A DNA stretch of 64,000 nucleotides from SUG1106 sp051883095 (GTDB lineage Bacteria; Bacillota; Clostridia; Peptostreptococcales; Anaerovoracaceae). The position numbers were made by a program, and so were the translations under genes. Shown piece after piece: positions 1-9,202 of this stretch. A model generated the notes under the pieces. It had not been told where the DNA came from and did no database searches. It saw only the letters and a list, made by a program, of their open reading frames with translations. The stretch covers positions 43,467 through 107,466 of the forward strand of contig JBJETB010000092.1 in the NCBI GenBank assembly GCA_051883095.1, read 5' to 3'. The first letter of the stretch is position 1, and the number at the start of each line of letters is the position of its first letter.

Positions 1-512
1 AATACAACTACCGTTACCAGGGCTATTATTGCCACAGGCCAGTTGGTGGCGCAGTTGCTGATGGCTGTCGGTGCCAGAATAAGACCTATTGAGATGATAA
101 TCGGACCTGTTACAACCGGAGGGAAGAATCTCATAACCTTCTTTGCTCCGAAGCACTTGATGAGAGCTGACAGAATCAGGTAAACTATTCCTGCACAGAA
201 AACGCCGCCGCATGCGTAAGGAAGCATTTCCGTATTAGGAGATCCGTCCTCAAGGAGCGGTGCTACTGCAGCATAGCCTCCGAGGAAAGCGAAGGATGAT
301 CCCAGGAAAGCAGGTACCTGTCCCTTTGTCACCAGATGGAAGAGCAGTGTTCCCAGTCCTGCAAAGAGCAGTGTGGTGGAAATAGGAAGTCCTGTGAGAA
401 TAGGCACCAGCACTGTAGCGCCGAACATGGCGAAGGTGTGCTGAAGTCCGAGGATAATTGTTTTTCCTGCACCGAGGGTGCGTACATCGTAAATTGGTTC
501 GTGATTTTGCAT
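1..512 (-). CDS. uraA: Uracil permease, NCS2 family (3' part beyond window)
   Basis: The first 170 codons of a nucleobase:cation symporter-2 protein; the rest lies left of the window. It would import uracil across the membrane. The N-terminus reads MQNHEPIYDV and continues into hydrophobic helices with motifs typical of UraA (LGLQHTFAMFG, then PAFLGSSFAF), where the substrate-binding half-helix lies. The ATG at 510-512 has an AGGAGG-type site about 8 bases upstream. The upstream leader carries a PyrR-type attenuator, which argues for uracil rather than xanthine as substrate. Substrate assignment is by family and context. Confidence 0.85.
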   Translation of the reverse strand, partial: MQNHEPIYDVRTLGAGKTIILGLQHTFAMFGATVLVPILTGLPISTTLLFAGLGTLLFHLVTKGQVPAFLGSSFAFLGGYAAVAPLLEDGSPNTEMLPYACGGVFCAGIVYLILSALIKCFGAKKVMRFFPPVVTGPIIISIGLILAPTAISNCATNWPVAIIALVTVVV

Positions 513-575
513 TGTCTTGTCCTCCTGATATGATTCTGGAAGGAACATCTTGGAGAAATACACGCCGTCAGCCAT

Positions 576-660
576 AAAAAAAGGTCCTGCTTATGGCAAG
601 ACCCGGTTATACACGCTGGTTGTTCAGAAGTGTTATTTCAATCTTGCCGGTCTCTCTGTA
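576..660 (-). promoter_or_regulatory. PyrR-type transcription attenuator in the uraA leader
   Basis: On the minus strand the leader begins with CAGAGAGACCGGCAAGATT (641-659), resembling the PyrR-binding loop of pyr leaders. It ends in a hairpin (583-603, GGTCTTGC/GCAGGACC) followed by seven U residues (576-582). The GGCAAGA of the upstream arm can pair with TCTTGCC of the terminator stem, giving the mutually exclusive antiterminator expected of the mechanism. UMP-bound PyrR would favour termination. The pairing is read from sequence; PyrR itself is not in the window. Confidence 0.75.
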
Positions 661-690
661 CCGATTTAAAGATGTTTTTTCCTGTGTATA

Positions 691-719
691 AATATAAATG
701 ACAGGTGGACTTTTGTCAA
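691..719 (-). promoter_or_regulatory. Sigma-A promoter for uraA
   Basis: On the minus strand TTGACA (714-719) and TATATT (691-696) are separated by exactly 17 bases, about 30 bases upstream of the PyrR-like element. Confidence 0.75.
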
Positions 720-787
720 GGGAAATGATAGAATTATTGAGTGTAATCAGACAGAAAAAAACTGAACCGATTGAATAGGAGAATAAG

Positions 788-1792
788 ATGAAACTGCTTT
801 TGCTTTACTGGGCCATAATGATACTGTTCTATCTGGTGGCTGCTGTTTTCAGAAAAAAGAGCCTTACTGTACCGGGTGGAATTATAGACGGCGCTTTGAA
901 TGCGGTGATTTTTGTCATGGTTTTTATTATGGGGCTGAGAATGGGAGCCAATGATGAAATAATTGCAAGTCTTGGAACTATCGGAATCCAGGCGGCTGTG
1001 ATCACTTTTTTTGTTCTGGCAGGGAGCATATTATCTGTAACTCTGCTCAGAAAAATTCTTGGCATGAACAGACACGGCATTATTGAGAAAACAGGAAGCA
1101 GTATATCTGAAGAAAAAAACTTGATGGCAGGCATACCGGAAGATACGGAGGAGCCGGAGGAAAAGAAAGGAAACGGAAAGATTACCGTTCTGATACTGCT
1201 GTGTGTTGCTGCAGGAATGGTGATGGGGTATTTATGCGTTCCGCGTATTTTTGACGATACATCGGTATTTCAGGATATGTCCGGTAACTGGATGGTCGTG
1301 GGAATCTGCATATTGCTGGGTATCGTAGGTTTTAATTTCGGACTTGACGGCAGTGTGATACAGAGCCTTAAAAAAGCAGGCCTGAAGGCAATTCTGTTTC
1401 CTTTTGCAGTCATAGCAGGAAGCATCATCGCCGGGGCGGCCTATGGACTTGTTTCATCTCTGACGGTGAGAGAGGCAGCGGCAATCAGTGCAGGATTCGG
1501 ATGGTACACCTTTGCACCCGGCATAATATCAGAGGCAGGCCATGCTGTGGCCGGAGCGGTATCTTTCATGCACAACGTAATCAGAGAGACACTGGGAATA
1601 ATAATCATTCCGCTGGTTGCTGATAAACTGGGATATGTTGAAGCAGCTGCCGTTCCGGGAATTGCGGCCATGGATGTATGTCTGCCGGTTATAAAAAGAT
1701 CATGCAATTCAGAGACCGTTGTGTATGCTATATATATGGGATTAGTGATGAGTATAGTGGTTCCTGTGCTGGTTCCGCTGTTTATAGGATAA
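788..1792 (+). CDS. LysO-family (DUF340) putative lysine exporter
   Basis: A 334-residue membrane protein of the LysO/YbjE family, whose characterised E. coli member exports L-lysine. Hydrophobic segments occupy most of the chain, interrupted by a charged loop at about residues 108-130 (rich in Glu and Lys). The C-terminal half carries the family signature GFGWYTFAPG followed by a region ending in an HNVIRE segment. It starts after an AGGAGA site and lies 15 bases upstream of the hydantoinase-like gene, so the two are probably co-transcribed. Lysine as substrate is inferred from the family; context gives no support for or against it. Confidence 0.7.
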   Translation: MKLLLLYWAIMILFYLVAAVFRKKSLTVPGGIIDGALNAVIFVMVFIMGLRMGANDEIIASLGTIGIQAAVITFFVLAGSILSVTLLRKILGMNRHGIIEKTGSSISEEKNLMAGIPEDTEEPEEKKGNGKITVLILLCVAAGMVMGYLCVPRIFDDTSVFQDMSGNWMVVGICILLGIVGFNFGLDGSVIQSLKKAGLKAILFPFAVIAGSIIAGAAYGLVSSLTVREAAAISAGFGWYTFAPGIISEAGHAVAGAVSFMHNVIRETLGIIIIPLVADKLGYVEAAAVPGIAAMDVCLPVIKRSCNSETVVYAIYMGLVMSIVVPVLVPLFIG

Positions 1793-1807
1793 AAACAAGG
1801 TGAAAAA

Positions 1808-3805
1808 ATGATAGGAATCGGAATAGATACAGGAGGCACATGCACAGATGCTGTAGTGTACGATACAGGAGCACATAAGGTTCTTTCATCGGCAAAGACT
1901 CTGACAACAAGGCAGGATCTGAAGACAGGAATTTTAGATGCGCTGAAAAGGCTGGATCCTCATGAAGTGAAGAAAGCTTCTTACATATCCTTATCTACAA
2001 CCCTTGCCACAAACGCATGTGTGGAGAATAAGGGCGGCAGAGCGAAGCTCATAATGATAGGAGTCAATCCTAAAGTTGTGGAGCGTATGAAGAACGAGTA
2101 CGGGCTGCCTCCTGCCCGCGATATATATTTTCTGCCGGGTGACCCGGCGGCGTCAGAACCTGAACTGAAGATTCCTCCGTGGAAAAAATTTATTGAGGAT
2201 ATAGACGAGTTCAGAAAATATGACAGTGTGGCCATAGTACAGATTAACCCTAAATTTAACGGGGGAAGGTATGAGGTCATTGCCGAAAAGATTATAAAAA
2301 AATATATCGGCATCAGCTGTGTGAGGGGATACGACTTATATCAGGAAATCAACGTTCAGAAAAGAGGAGCTACAGCCCTGCTGAATGCAAGACTTCTGCC
2401 TGTAGTGGACAGTTTCCTCAGGGCAATTGAAAGCTCCCTTGAAGAGATGGGTATAGATCTGCCGCTTATGATAGTAAAAAGTGACGGCAGCCTCATGTCA
2501 AAGGAATATGCCAAGAAGAGACCGGTGGAGACGCTTCTGTGCGGACCTGCAGCAAGTGTCATAGGAGCTATGGAGCTGGCGGAGGATAAAGATGCCCTTA
2601 TTGTGGATATGGGAGGAACAACCAGCGATATCGCATTGATAAAGGACAGAAAGACAGTATCTTCTATCTCAGGCATCAGAATAGGCAGATGGAATACCAT
2701 GGTAAAGGGAATTTCTATGGATACTTTTGCTCTCGGAGGAGACAGCGGTGTTAAATACAGAAACGGTGTGATGTATCTGGACCGGCGGCGAATGATTCCT
2801 CTGTGCGTGCTGGCATCAGAATATCCTCACATAAAACACGAACTGAGCAAGCTGCTGTCGAGAAGGCAATGCTTCAGTTATCCCGCTCATGAGTACTTCG
2901 TTCTGGCTGAGAAGCCTAAAAATACTTATATCTTATCCCAGAAGGAAAAGATGCTTATAGAGCGCCTTGAGGATGGTCCCCTTTCCTATGCGGAGGCGGC
3001 AGCTGCGGCAGGAGTCAATCCTTTTGTGTTTAAAATGAGACGGCTGGAAGACGAGGGGATCATCATGTCCTCAGGTATTACGCCTACAGATATAATGCAT
3101 ATTTACGGTGACTATAATGAGTATGATAAAGAGGCATCTGAGCTGGGCGTAAAGTACCTGTCAATGGCTACGGATCTTTCTGAGAAAGAAGTATGCAGCA
3201 GAGTGTATGATATGGTAAAAAGCAGACTTTTTTCCAATCTTGTGCGTATTATGATGAAACATGAGGCCGGAAGAGAACTGACGGAGAATGAAGAGGAAAA
3301 CCTTTGCGCGCTCACTGAAATGATCTACGATAAAAAAGGACAAAGCGGAAAATTCATTAATATGGCAGCATCAACATGTTCGACGCTGATAGGCGTAGGC
3401 GGACCTACAGGAATATTTTTAGAGGATGTGGCTGAGCTCTTAGATACCAAGGCTAACGTTCCATGCCATTCCGGTGTTGCCAATGCCATAGGAGCGGCGG
3501 CAGGAAATATCAGCTGCGCTGCCAGCGTATATATTGAGCCGGATATGAACAGAAAGCTGGGATATGACTATTGCCTTATGGGGCCATACGGTTTTTGCGG
3601 ATTTAACGATTACGATGAAGCACTTAGGGTAGCTGAAGAACAGGCCAGAAGGGCTGCCGGCGATAAAGCTGCCGAGCAGGGAGCCATAGGACAGATTTCA
3701 GTAAATGTGTCCATAGATGAAGATTACTTCCAGGTAAATCAGTCCGGAAAGAGTGTATTCGTAAAAACAGAAGTACGGGCGGAAGCCGTTATATCGCTGA
3801 TATGA
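1808..3805 (+). CDS. Hydantoinase/oxoprolinase-family ASKHA protein
   Basis: A 665-residue protein of the HyuA/hydantoinase_A family, which includes ATP-dependent hydantoinases, 5-oxoprolinase and acetone carboxylase subunits. The N-terminus GIDTGGTCTDAVVYD is the first phosphate-binding motif and DMGGTTSDIALI (near residue 275) the second, so ATP binding is likely. Residues about 376-425 (from LSQKEKMLIERL to GIIMSSGITPTD) look like a winged-helix insertion between the ASKHA lobes. No HyuB partner is adjacent, so the reaction cannot be named. It is probably in an operon with the upstream LysO-like gene. Confidence 0.75.
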   Translation: MIGIGIDTGGTCTDAVVYDTGAHKVLSSAKTLTTRQDLKTGILDALKRLDPHEVKKASYISLSTTLATNACVENKGGRAKLIMIGVNPKVVERMKNEYGLPPARDIYFLPGDPAASEPELKIPPWKKFIEDIDEFRKYDSVAIVQINPKFNGGRYEVIAEKIIKKYIGISCVRGYDLYQEINVQKRGATALLNARLLPVVDSFLRAIESSLEEMGIDLPLMIVKSDGSLMSKEYAKKRPVETLLCGPAASVIGAMELAEDKDALIVDMGGTTSDIALIKDRKTVSSISGIRIGRWNTMVKGISMDTFALGGDSGVKYRNGVMYLDRRRMIPLCVLASEYPHIKHELSKLLSRRQCFSYPAHEYFVLAEKPKNTYILSQKEKMLIERLEDGPLSYAEAAAAAGVNPFVFKMRRLEDEGIIMSSGITPTDIMHIYGDYNEYDKEASELGVKYLSMATDLSEKEVCSRVYDMVKSRLFSNLVRIMMKHEAGRELTENEEENLCALTEMIYDKKGQSGKFINMAASTCSTLIGVGGPTGIFLEDVAELLDTKANVPCHSGVANAIGAAAGNISCAASVYIEPDMNRKLGYDYCLMGPYGFCGFNDYDEALRVAEEQARRAAGDKAAEQGAIGQISVNVSIDEDYFQVNQSGKSVFVKTEVRAEAVISLI

Positions 3806-3807
3806 AT

Positions 3808-3862
3808 ACAGCCTTCCCGGGTATATTTTGAGGTAACCTGCGGAAGGCTGTTCTGTTTTTTT
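3808..3862 (+). terminator. Rho-independent terminator after the hydantoinase-like gene
   Basis: A ten-base-pair stem, ACAGCCTTCC (3808-3817) with GGAAGGCTGT (3842-3851), is followed by a run of T at 3855-3862. It separates this operon from the convergent DUF2284 gene. Confidence 0.85.
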
Positions 3863-3866
3863 ATGA

Positions 3867-4391
3867 TTATTTTTCGATAACTCCGGCGATGAGAAGATAA
3901 TATTCAGGTATGGATTGTCCGTCGGACCATTGCGCCTTAAGTCCCAATTCATTTTCTGTCATTTTCAGAGCGAGAAGACCGATGGCCTCAGGCCCGTACC
4001 GCATGATTTCAGGATGAATACAGGGCAGACCTGACAGTCTCGCACATCTGGTGCATTGCACGCATTCCTGAGCAGCAAGAGCATAGCTTCCCGGAAGAGT
4101 TTTCTCTATATCGCGAAGCTGTGAGTCAAATCTTCTTTTCTCGGCAAAAAGTCTCTGCTGGGCCTCTTCGGCAGTCTGCGTCCCCGAATTGGAAACCCTG
4201 TCCACAATGAGATGAAATCTGCTGAACTGCTGCCAGAAATCCTCAGGGTCAAAATCGAGATCAGGACAGGACCATGTCTGGCCGAAGCCCGGACACTGCC
4301 GGCATTTGCTGTAGGTGCAGCTGAAATCGAAATATTTATCCATCAGCTCGTCGATGGACAGATATGTTTCAAAATGATCTACTTTATACAA
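3867..4391 (-). CDS. DUF2284 cysteine-rich putative metal-binding protein
   Basis: A 174-residue protein of the DUF2284 family, annotated only as predicted metal-binding. Clusters of cysteines occur near the N-terminus (CTYSKCRQCPGFGQTWSCPD) and in the middle (CVQCTRCARLSGLPC), spaced as for iron-sulfur or zinc sites. No signal peptide or membrane segment is visible. It lies 21 bases downstream of the C_GCAxxG_C_C gene, so the two form a small operon. Function is unknown; a redox or electron-transfer role is an inference from the cysteines. Confidence 0.7.
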   Translation of the reverse strand: MYKVDHFETYLSIDELMDKYFDFSCTYSKCRQCPGFGQTWSCPDLDFDPEDFWQQFSRFHLIVDRVSNSGTQTAEEAQQRLFAEKRRFDSQLRDIEKTLPGSYALAAQECVQCTRCARLSGLPCIHPEIMRYGPEAIGLLALKMTENELGLKAQWSDGQSIPEYYLLIAGVIEK

Positions 4392-4412
4392 TTTACGATT
4401 CTCCGGATTTTT

Positions 4413-4940
4413 TTATCTTTTTAATTTGCCTTCTACAATCATTCTGGCTATGATTTCTGCGCAGAAGGCTACAGCGGTAGCGCAGTGGAAGGTGCCGTTG
4501 TGATCCATATATCCCTGGTCTCCTTCAGGTGTTTTCCAGTCATATACGTCGCCCATGGTATGAACCATGACGTCTTTGCAGAGTATTCCGTCATATTCTT
4601 TGCGGAATGTTTCAACTACCTCTCTGATCATTTCATGGCATGCTTCGTAGTCACCGCCCAGGTCTGTAATAGGTCTGCCGCAGCAGAGGCTGATTGCCCA
4701 AGCAGCCGCATTAAGCGCACCGCAGGTTCCCATGAGGGAGCAGCCGCATCCTCCGGCTATACCGAAACAGCCCTTAAGCATATCTTCAGTAATTCCAAAA
4801 TCAGGGAAAGCGGTGTATAAGCCGTTCAGCATACTCTGAATGCAGTTGCCGTAGTCTGTTTCAGTCTGGAAGCCGACATCCATGGCTTTCTTGACCAGAG
4901 CTTCCTTTTCTTCCTGTGGCAGAATAGTGTAATCTTTCAT
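4413..4940 (-). CDS. C_GCAxxG_C_C family redox protein
   Basis: A 175-residue protein with the family signature: a cysteine (CIQSML), the GC-rich GCFGIAGGCGCSLMGTCGAL stretch, and further cysteines toward the C-terminus. Members are small putative redox-active or metal-binding proteins often found beside oxidoreductases in anaerobes; none has a settled reaction that I can cite. I chose the ATG at 4938-4940 because AGGAG lies 8 bases upstream; an in-frame ATG 30 bases earlier lacks a good site. It is transcribed divergently from the CoA-disulfide reductase gene. Confidence 0.75.
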   Translation of the reverse strand: MKDYTILPQEEKEALVKKAMDVGFQTETDYGNCIQSMLNGLYTAFPDFGITEDMLKGCFGIAGGCGCSLMGTCGALNAAAWAISLCCGRPITDLGGDYEACHEMIREVVETFRKEYDGILCKDVMVHTMGDVYDWKTPEGDQGYMDHNGTFHCATAVAFCAEIIARMIVEGKLKR

Positions 4941-5127
4941 GACGTTTTCTCCTTTCGGCACCAAGTGCACATCAAACTATAATTATTTTAGCTGAAAACA
5001 CGGCGAAAAACAAGGTAAAGAGGCATGCATGACAACTTAGTCAGCAACAGAATGAATTGAAAAGAAAGGTTTTAAGTAGTATCATTGTTATATTCAGAAT
5101 ATCACTGCATACGAGGGAGGAAACCAT

Positions 5128-6828
5128 ATGAAGCTGGTAGTTGTAGGCGGAGTGGCAGGAGGAGCTTCTGCAGCCGCAAGAGCACGCAGGCTTGATGCCG
5201 GTGCTGAGATCGTTATTTTTGAAAGAGGCGAGCATGTTTCTTTTTCCAACTGCTCTCTGCCTTATTATCTGGGAGGCGTTGTTGAATCTGATGAAGATCT
5301 GATTATGATGTTCCCGGAGGATTTTAAAAACAATCATGATATTGATGTATATACGAGACATGAAGTTATCGCTATAAACAGGGAACGCAAGACAGTTACG
5401 GTTAAAGACCTTAATACAGGCGAAATATATGAGGAGACCTACGACAAGCTGGTGCTTTCTCCGGGAGCCCGTCCCGTAATGCCGAAGAACATAAAGGGTA
5501 TCGACGGCTCCAATGTGTTCACCATAAGAAATGTTACAGATATAAGTCGTCTTAAGGCGACTTTGGATGCAGCCGGTATGAATGACGTTGTCGTAGTAGG
5601 GGGAGGGTTTATCGGAATAGAAACCGCCGAGAACCTTAAGAAGGCAGGCAAGAATGTGACTGTCATCGAAGGAACCAACCAGATAATGGCACCTTATGAT
5701 TACGATATGGTTCAGACGCTTCACAAGGAACTGGACGACAACGGCATAAGACTCTGCCTTGAATCCACGGTTACAGCCATAGAAGAAGGTAAAGTGACGG
5801 CGGTAAAGAATGGCGAAGAGTTCAGTGTAGATGCTGATGCTGTTGTGATGGCTATCGGAGTTGCACCGGAGACAGGGCTGGCTGAAGCTGCAGGCCTTGA
5901 AATCGGACAGACTCGCGGAATCAAGGTAAACCACAACTATCAGACAAATGATCCGGACATTTATGCTGTAGGTGACGCTATTGAGTCTTTCAACTCGCTG
6001 ACACATAAGCCGGGAAGAATTGCGCTGGCAGGTCCCGCACAGAGACAGGCCAGAGCAGCGGCAGATCATATATACGGAAAGCAGAACAAGGCTAACGGAT
6101 TTATCGGTTCATCCTGTATTAAGATCTTCGGGCTCAATGCAGCATGTACAGGCCTCAATGAAAAAACAGCGAAAGAGCTGGGATTATCATTTGATTCCGT
6201 ACTTATATTCCCGTCTGACAAGGTGGGTATTATGCCTGATGCCAACTATATGCAGTTCAAACTCATATTTGAAGTGCCTACAGGAAGAATCCTGGGAGCA
6301 CAGGCCATCGGAACAGGTGAGACCGATAAGAGAATTGACGTGATTGCAGCCATGATTACCATGGGTGCTGATCTGGAAGATCTGAAAGAGCTGGAGCTGT
6401 GCTATGCACCGCCGTTCTCTACGGCCAAGGACGTTGTAAATATGGCTGCACTCGTAGGCCTTAATATACTGTATGGCAGATACAAACAGGTACACGTTGA
6501 CAAGGTACGTGAACTGGCGGAAAGCGGAGCATACATAATCGACGTCAGAAGTCCGGGCGAATTCAAGTCGGGACACCTGAAATGTGCTCACAATATTCCT
6601 CTCGGACAGCTTCGTCAGAGGCTTGATGAGGTTCCCCGTGATATTCCTGTATACCTGCATTGCAGATCGAGTCAGAGGTCTTACTATGCGACTTGCTGTC
6701 TGCAGGGACACGGATTCACCAACATTGTAAATATCAGCGGCTCATTCCTGGGTATAAGTCTGTATGAATATTTTAACGACAAGACAGAAGGAAGAGAACC
6801 GATAGTGACCGAATACAATTTTGATTAA
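5128..6828 (+). CDS. CoA-disulfide reductase fused to rhodanese (CoADR-RHD)
   Basis: A 566-residue flavoprotein. The N-terminal FAD motif is VVVGGVAGGASAAARARRL; the SFSNCSLPYY motif contains the conserved active-site cysteine (Cys42) of CoA-disulfide reductases. A second dinucleotide site, VVVGGGFIGIE, lies near residue 155. The final 100 residues are a rhodanese domain with IIDVRSPGEF and the active-site loop HCRSSQRS. Characterised fusions reduce CoA disulfides, persulfides or polysulfide using NAD(P)H. It probably acts in thiol or sulfur homeostasis in the cytosol. The gene stands alone between the Cys-rich pair and an NhaC antiporter. Confidence 0.88.
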   Translation: MKLVVVGGVAGGASAAARARRLDAGAEIVIFERGEHVSFSNCSLPYYLGGVVESDEDLIMMFPEDFKNNHDIDVYTRHEVIAINRERKTVTVKDLNTGEIYEETYDKLVLSPGARPVMPKNIKGIDGSNVFTIRNVTDISRLKATLDAAGMNDVVVVGGGFIGIETAENLKKAGKNVTVIEGTNQIMAPYDYDMVQTLHKELDDNGIRLCLESTVTAIEEGKVTAVKNGEEFSVDADAVVMAIGVAPETGLAEAAGLEIGQTRGIKVNHNYQTNDPDIYAVGDAIESFNSLTHKPGRIALAGPAQRQARAAADHIYGKQNKANGFIGSSCIKIFGLNAACTGLNEKTAKELGLSFDSVLIFPSDKVGIMPDANYMQFKLIFEVPTGRILGAQAIGTGETDKRIDVIAAMITMGADLEDLKELELCYAPPFSTAKDVVNMAALVGLNILYGRYKQVHVDKVRELAESGAYIIDVRSPGEFKSGHLKCAHNIPLGQLRQRLDEVPRDIPVYLHCRSSQRSYYATCCLQGHGFTNIVNISGSFLGISLYEYFNDKTEGREPIVTEYNFD

Positions 6829-6923
6829 ATATACAAAAAATAAAGCATTTACAAAATAACATAAAAATAATACCATAAATTGTGATGGTTTTGTGGCAAA
6901 ATAAAAACAACATTGGTAGCATC

Positions 6924-6953
6924 TTGTCGAAACCTGTCGAAGGGTTTCAGACA
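6924..6953 (+). other. Hairpin in the leader of the first NhaC gene
   Basis: TGTCGAAACC pairs with GGTTTCAGACA (one bulged A) around an eight-base loop. No U-run follows, so it is not a terminator. It lies about 75 bases before the NhaC start and may stabilise or regulate the mRNA. No function is assigned. Confidence 0.35.
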
Positions 6954-7027
6954 GTGTTATATTTATGCGCATACCAATGCGTGGCTAGAACTTATTTCTT
7001 TTTATTGAACAATTTAGGAGGTTTATC

Positions 7028-8560
7028 ATGGAAGAAGCTAAAACTAGAAAAGAACGTCTTCCTAACAAGTTTGAAGCAATCCTGCCGGTGCTTACGCTCC
7101 TCGGCCTGATGCTTGCAAACTACTTACTGGGGTGGGGAAATGACCCGCACATCTACGTATTGATAACCGCAGTTGTATGCTGTGCAATCGGCTGTTTCTG
7201 CGGAGTTCCTATCAAGGAAATGCTTGCTGCCGGCTTCGATGCAGTAAACCATTCTCTGGAAGCAATGTTCATCCTCATGTTTGTAGGATGCCTCGTAGGA
7301 TCATTTGAATGGTGCGGTACTATTCCTGCTATCGTTTATTATGGATTGAAGATTTTCACACCTGCAATCTTCCTTCCGGCTGTATGTCTGCTGTGCGCTA
7401 TCGTAGGAATGTCCTTAGGTTCATCCTACACTGTAACAGCAACATTAGGTATTGCATTCATGAGTATCGGTGCTACAATGGGAATCAACCCTGCAATGAT
7501 CGCCGGTGCTGTTCTTTCCGGAGCATGTACTGGAGATAAATTCTCTCCTCTGTCAGACTCCACTAACCTGGCAGCAGCTTCATCACAGACAGGACTGTTC
7601 GACCACGTAAGAGCAATGGTAGGAACAACATTCCCTGCATTCATCATCGCATTTATAGGATTTGCAATTCTTTCACTTACAGGCAATGCAGGTCAGTATG
7701 ACCCTGAACTTGTAAACGGTCTGGAAACAGCAATCGAAGAGAACTTCGCATTCATGAGCCCAGTTCTCCTTATTCCTATCGCAGTTATCATCGTAGTTGC
7801 AGTAGTTCAGATGCCTGCTATTCCTGGAGTACTTCTTGTTTCCGCAACAGGATGCGTTTTCGCAGTGATCTTCCAGGGTGCAAGCTTTGCTGAATGCGTA
7901 AGCATGCTTCACTATGGATATTATACTGAAACAGGTAACGAACTGGCTGATACACTCCTTAACAGAGGCGGTATGGATTCAATGCTCTGGACCATCAACA
8001 TGGCACTCATCGCTATCGGTTTCGGCGGCATGTATTCAAGATGCGGAGCTGTAGAATCACTGCTTGGCGGACTGATCAAGAAGATCAGAACTCCTTTCCA
8101 CCTTATGGCTGCAGTTATTCTTACTGCAATGTTCTGTATCCTCACAATGTGCGACCAGTATCTGGGACTTATCATCCCTCCTGGAATGTACAAGGAGAAA
8201 TTCGACGACATGGGACTTTCCAGAAATCTTCTTTCAAGATGTACAGAAGACGGCGGAACACTGTTCTCACCTCTGGTACCATGGTCATCCTGCGGTGTAT
8301 ATCACTCCGGCATGCTCGGTGTAAGTGTAATGTCATATCTGCCGTTCTGCTTCACCAACATTCTCAACCCTATCATTTCACTGGCTACAGCAGCCTGGGG
8401 CGGAAATGTTATCTATGCTGACGGTTCTCACACAGGATTCTTCGGCGGCAAGGTTAAGGCAGGAAGAGCTGCCGGTGCGCCTGCTGCAGAGCACGAACAC
8501 GCTATGGAAAAACTTGCTGAACTGAGAGCAAACGGAACTTATAAAGAAATCGGATGCTAA
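7028..8560 (+). CDS. nhaC: NhaC-family Na+/H+ antiporter
   Basis: A 510-residue polytopic membrane protein of the NhaC family, which exchanges cytoplasmic Na+ or small organic substrates for external protons or cognate products. Family features include the GAVLSGACTGDKFSPLSDST segment and the region RCTEDGGTLFSPLVPWSSCG. It starts at ATG 7028 after TTTAGGAGG. The gene is monocistronic, with its own terminator. A second, divergent paralogue lies at 30323-31786 beside the methyltransferase genes. Some NhaC members exchange organic acids or amines, so a substrate other than Na+ is possible. Confidence 0.82.
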   Translation: MEEAKTRKERLPNKFEAILPVLTLLGLMLANYLLGWGNDPHIYVLITAVVCCAIGCFCGVPIKEMLAAGFDAVNHSLEAMFILMFVGCLVGSFEWCGTIPAIVYYGLKIFTPAIFLPAVCLLCAIVGMSLGSSYTVTATLGIAFMSIGATMGINPAMIAGAVLSGACTGDKFSPLSDSTNLAAASSQTGLFDHVRAMVGTTFPAFIIAFIGFAILSLTGNAGQYDPELVNGLETAIEENFAFMSPVLLIPIAVIIVVAVVQMPAIPGVLLVSATGCVFAVIFQGASFAECVSMLHYGYYTETGNELADTLLNRGGMDSMLWTINMALIAIGFGGMYSRCGAVESLLGGLIKKIRTPFHLMAAVILTAMFCILTMCDQYLGLIIPPGMYKEKFDDMGLSRNLLSRCTEDGGTLFSPLVPWSSCGVYHSGMLGVSVMSYLPFCFTNILNPIISLATAAWGGNVIYADGSHTGFFGGKVKAGRAAGAPAAEHEHAMEKLAELRANGTYKEIGC

Positions 8561-8591
8561 TCTGATTGGTACATAAGCAAAGGTTAAATGA

Positions 8592-8624
8592 CGCATACCC
8601 GCTTCTGCGGGTATGCGATTTTTT
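8592..8624 (+). terminator. Rho-independent terminator after nhaC
   Basis: An eleven-base-pair perfect stem, CGCATACCCGC and GCGGGTATGCG, with a TTCT loop is followed by a T-run at 8619-8624. Confidence 0.92.
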
Positions 8625-8654
8625 CAAAGTAAAGGTAAACGAAAGGTTTGAATT

Positions 8655-9182
8655 ATGATCTATAAAGGTATTGTAAAAGAACGTGATACAAAGAGAAAAG
8701 CAATTCTGTTTGCAGGATGTTTACTCATGCTGTATATATCATTTCTCCAGGGCAATTTTCTGTATATCTGCATGGCTGCAATTATCGGGCTGGCTGTTTT
8801 TTTCAAAAAGGAGCATATTGTTTCTGAGGAAGGAGTCTCCATTGTATACAGCTTGTTCGGTATGAAGGTTGTGAATAAATGGGAGTGGGATGTAATTACT
8901 GCCATCAGACCTGATTTTAAAAAGTCAAAACCTAACGTTCTTCTGGAAATCGCCAAGGACGTGACCATAAGGGCCTTTGTTTTCAAGGAAGAAGATGTCC
9001 CCGGCGTTTTAGAACTGGCTAAAAGAATGAATCCGGACATGTATGTGGACGACCGGACCAAGGAAGAACGTATGGAAGCTGAGGATGAGAGAAGCCGCAA
9101 GCTTGCCGAGGCCAGAATGCAGAGAGACCGCGCCAGGGCAGCGGAAAAAGCAAAGAAGAAAAAGAAACGTTCAAAGAAATAG
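8655..9182 (+). CDS. Small membrane protein of unknown function
   Basis: A 175-residue protein I do not recognise. Residues about 15-52 form a two-helix membrane hairpin; the middle resembles a PH-like or DUF304-type soluble domain (VNKWEWDVITAIRPD); the C-terminus is strongly charged and ends in a lysine-rich tail (KKKKKRSKK). It begins at ATG 8655 with AAAGG upstream. The stop is amber (TAG) immediately followed in frame by TAA, which would limit any amber readthrough to one residue. It stands alone between a terminator and a convergent transporter. Confidence 0.6.
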   Translation: MIYKGIVKERDTKRKAILFAGCLLMLYISFLQGNFLYICMAAIIGLAVFFKKEHIVSEEGVSIVYSLFGMKVVNKWEWDVITAIRPDFKKSKPNVLLEIAKDVTIRAFVFKEEDVPGVLELAKRMNPDMYVDDRTKEERMEAEDERSRKLAEARMQRDRARAAEKAKKKKKRSKK

Positions 9183-9202
9183 TAAGTATCAGGGTACTAT
9201 GA

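Noticed and set aside
5041..6069. Long minus-strand frame opposite the CoA-disulfide reductase gene
   Set aside because: It is antisense to a gene with complete family motifs, has no ribosome site and its translation resembles no protein family.
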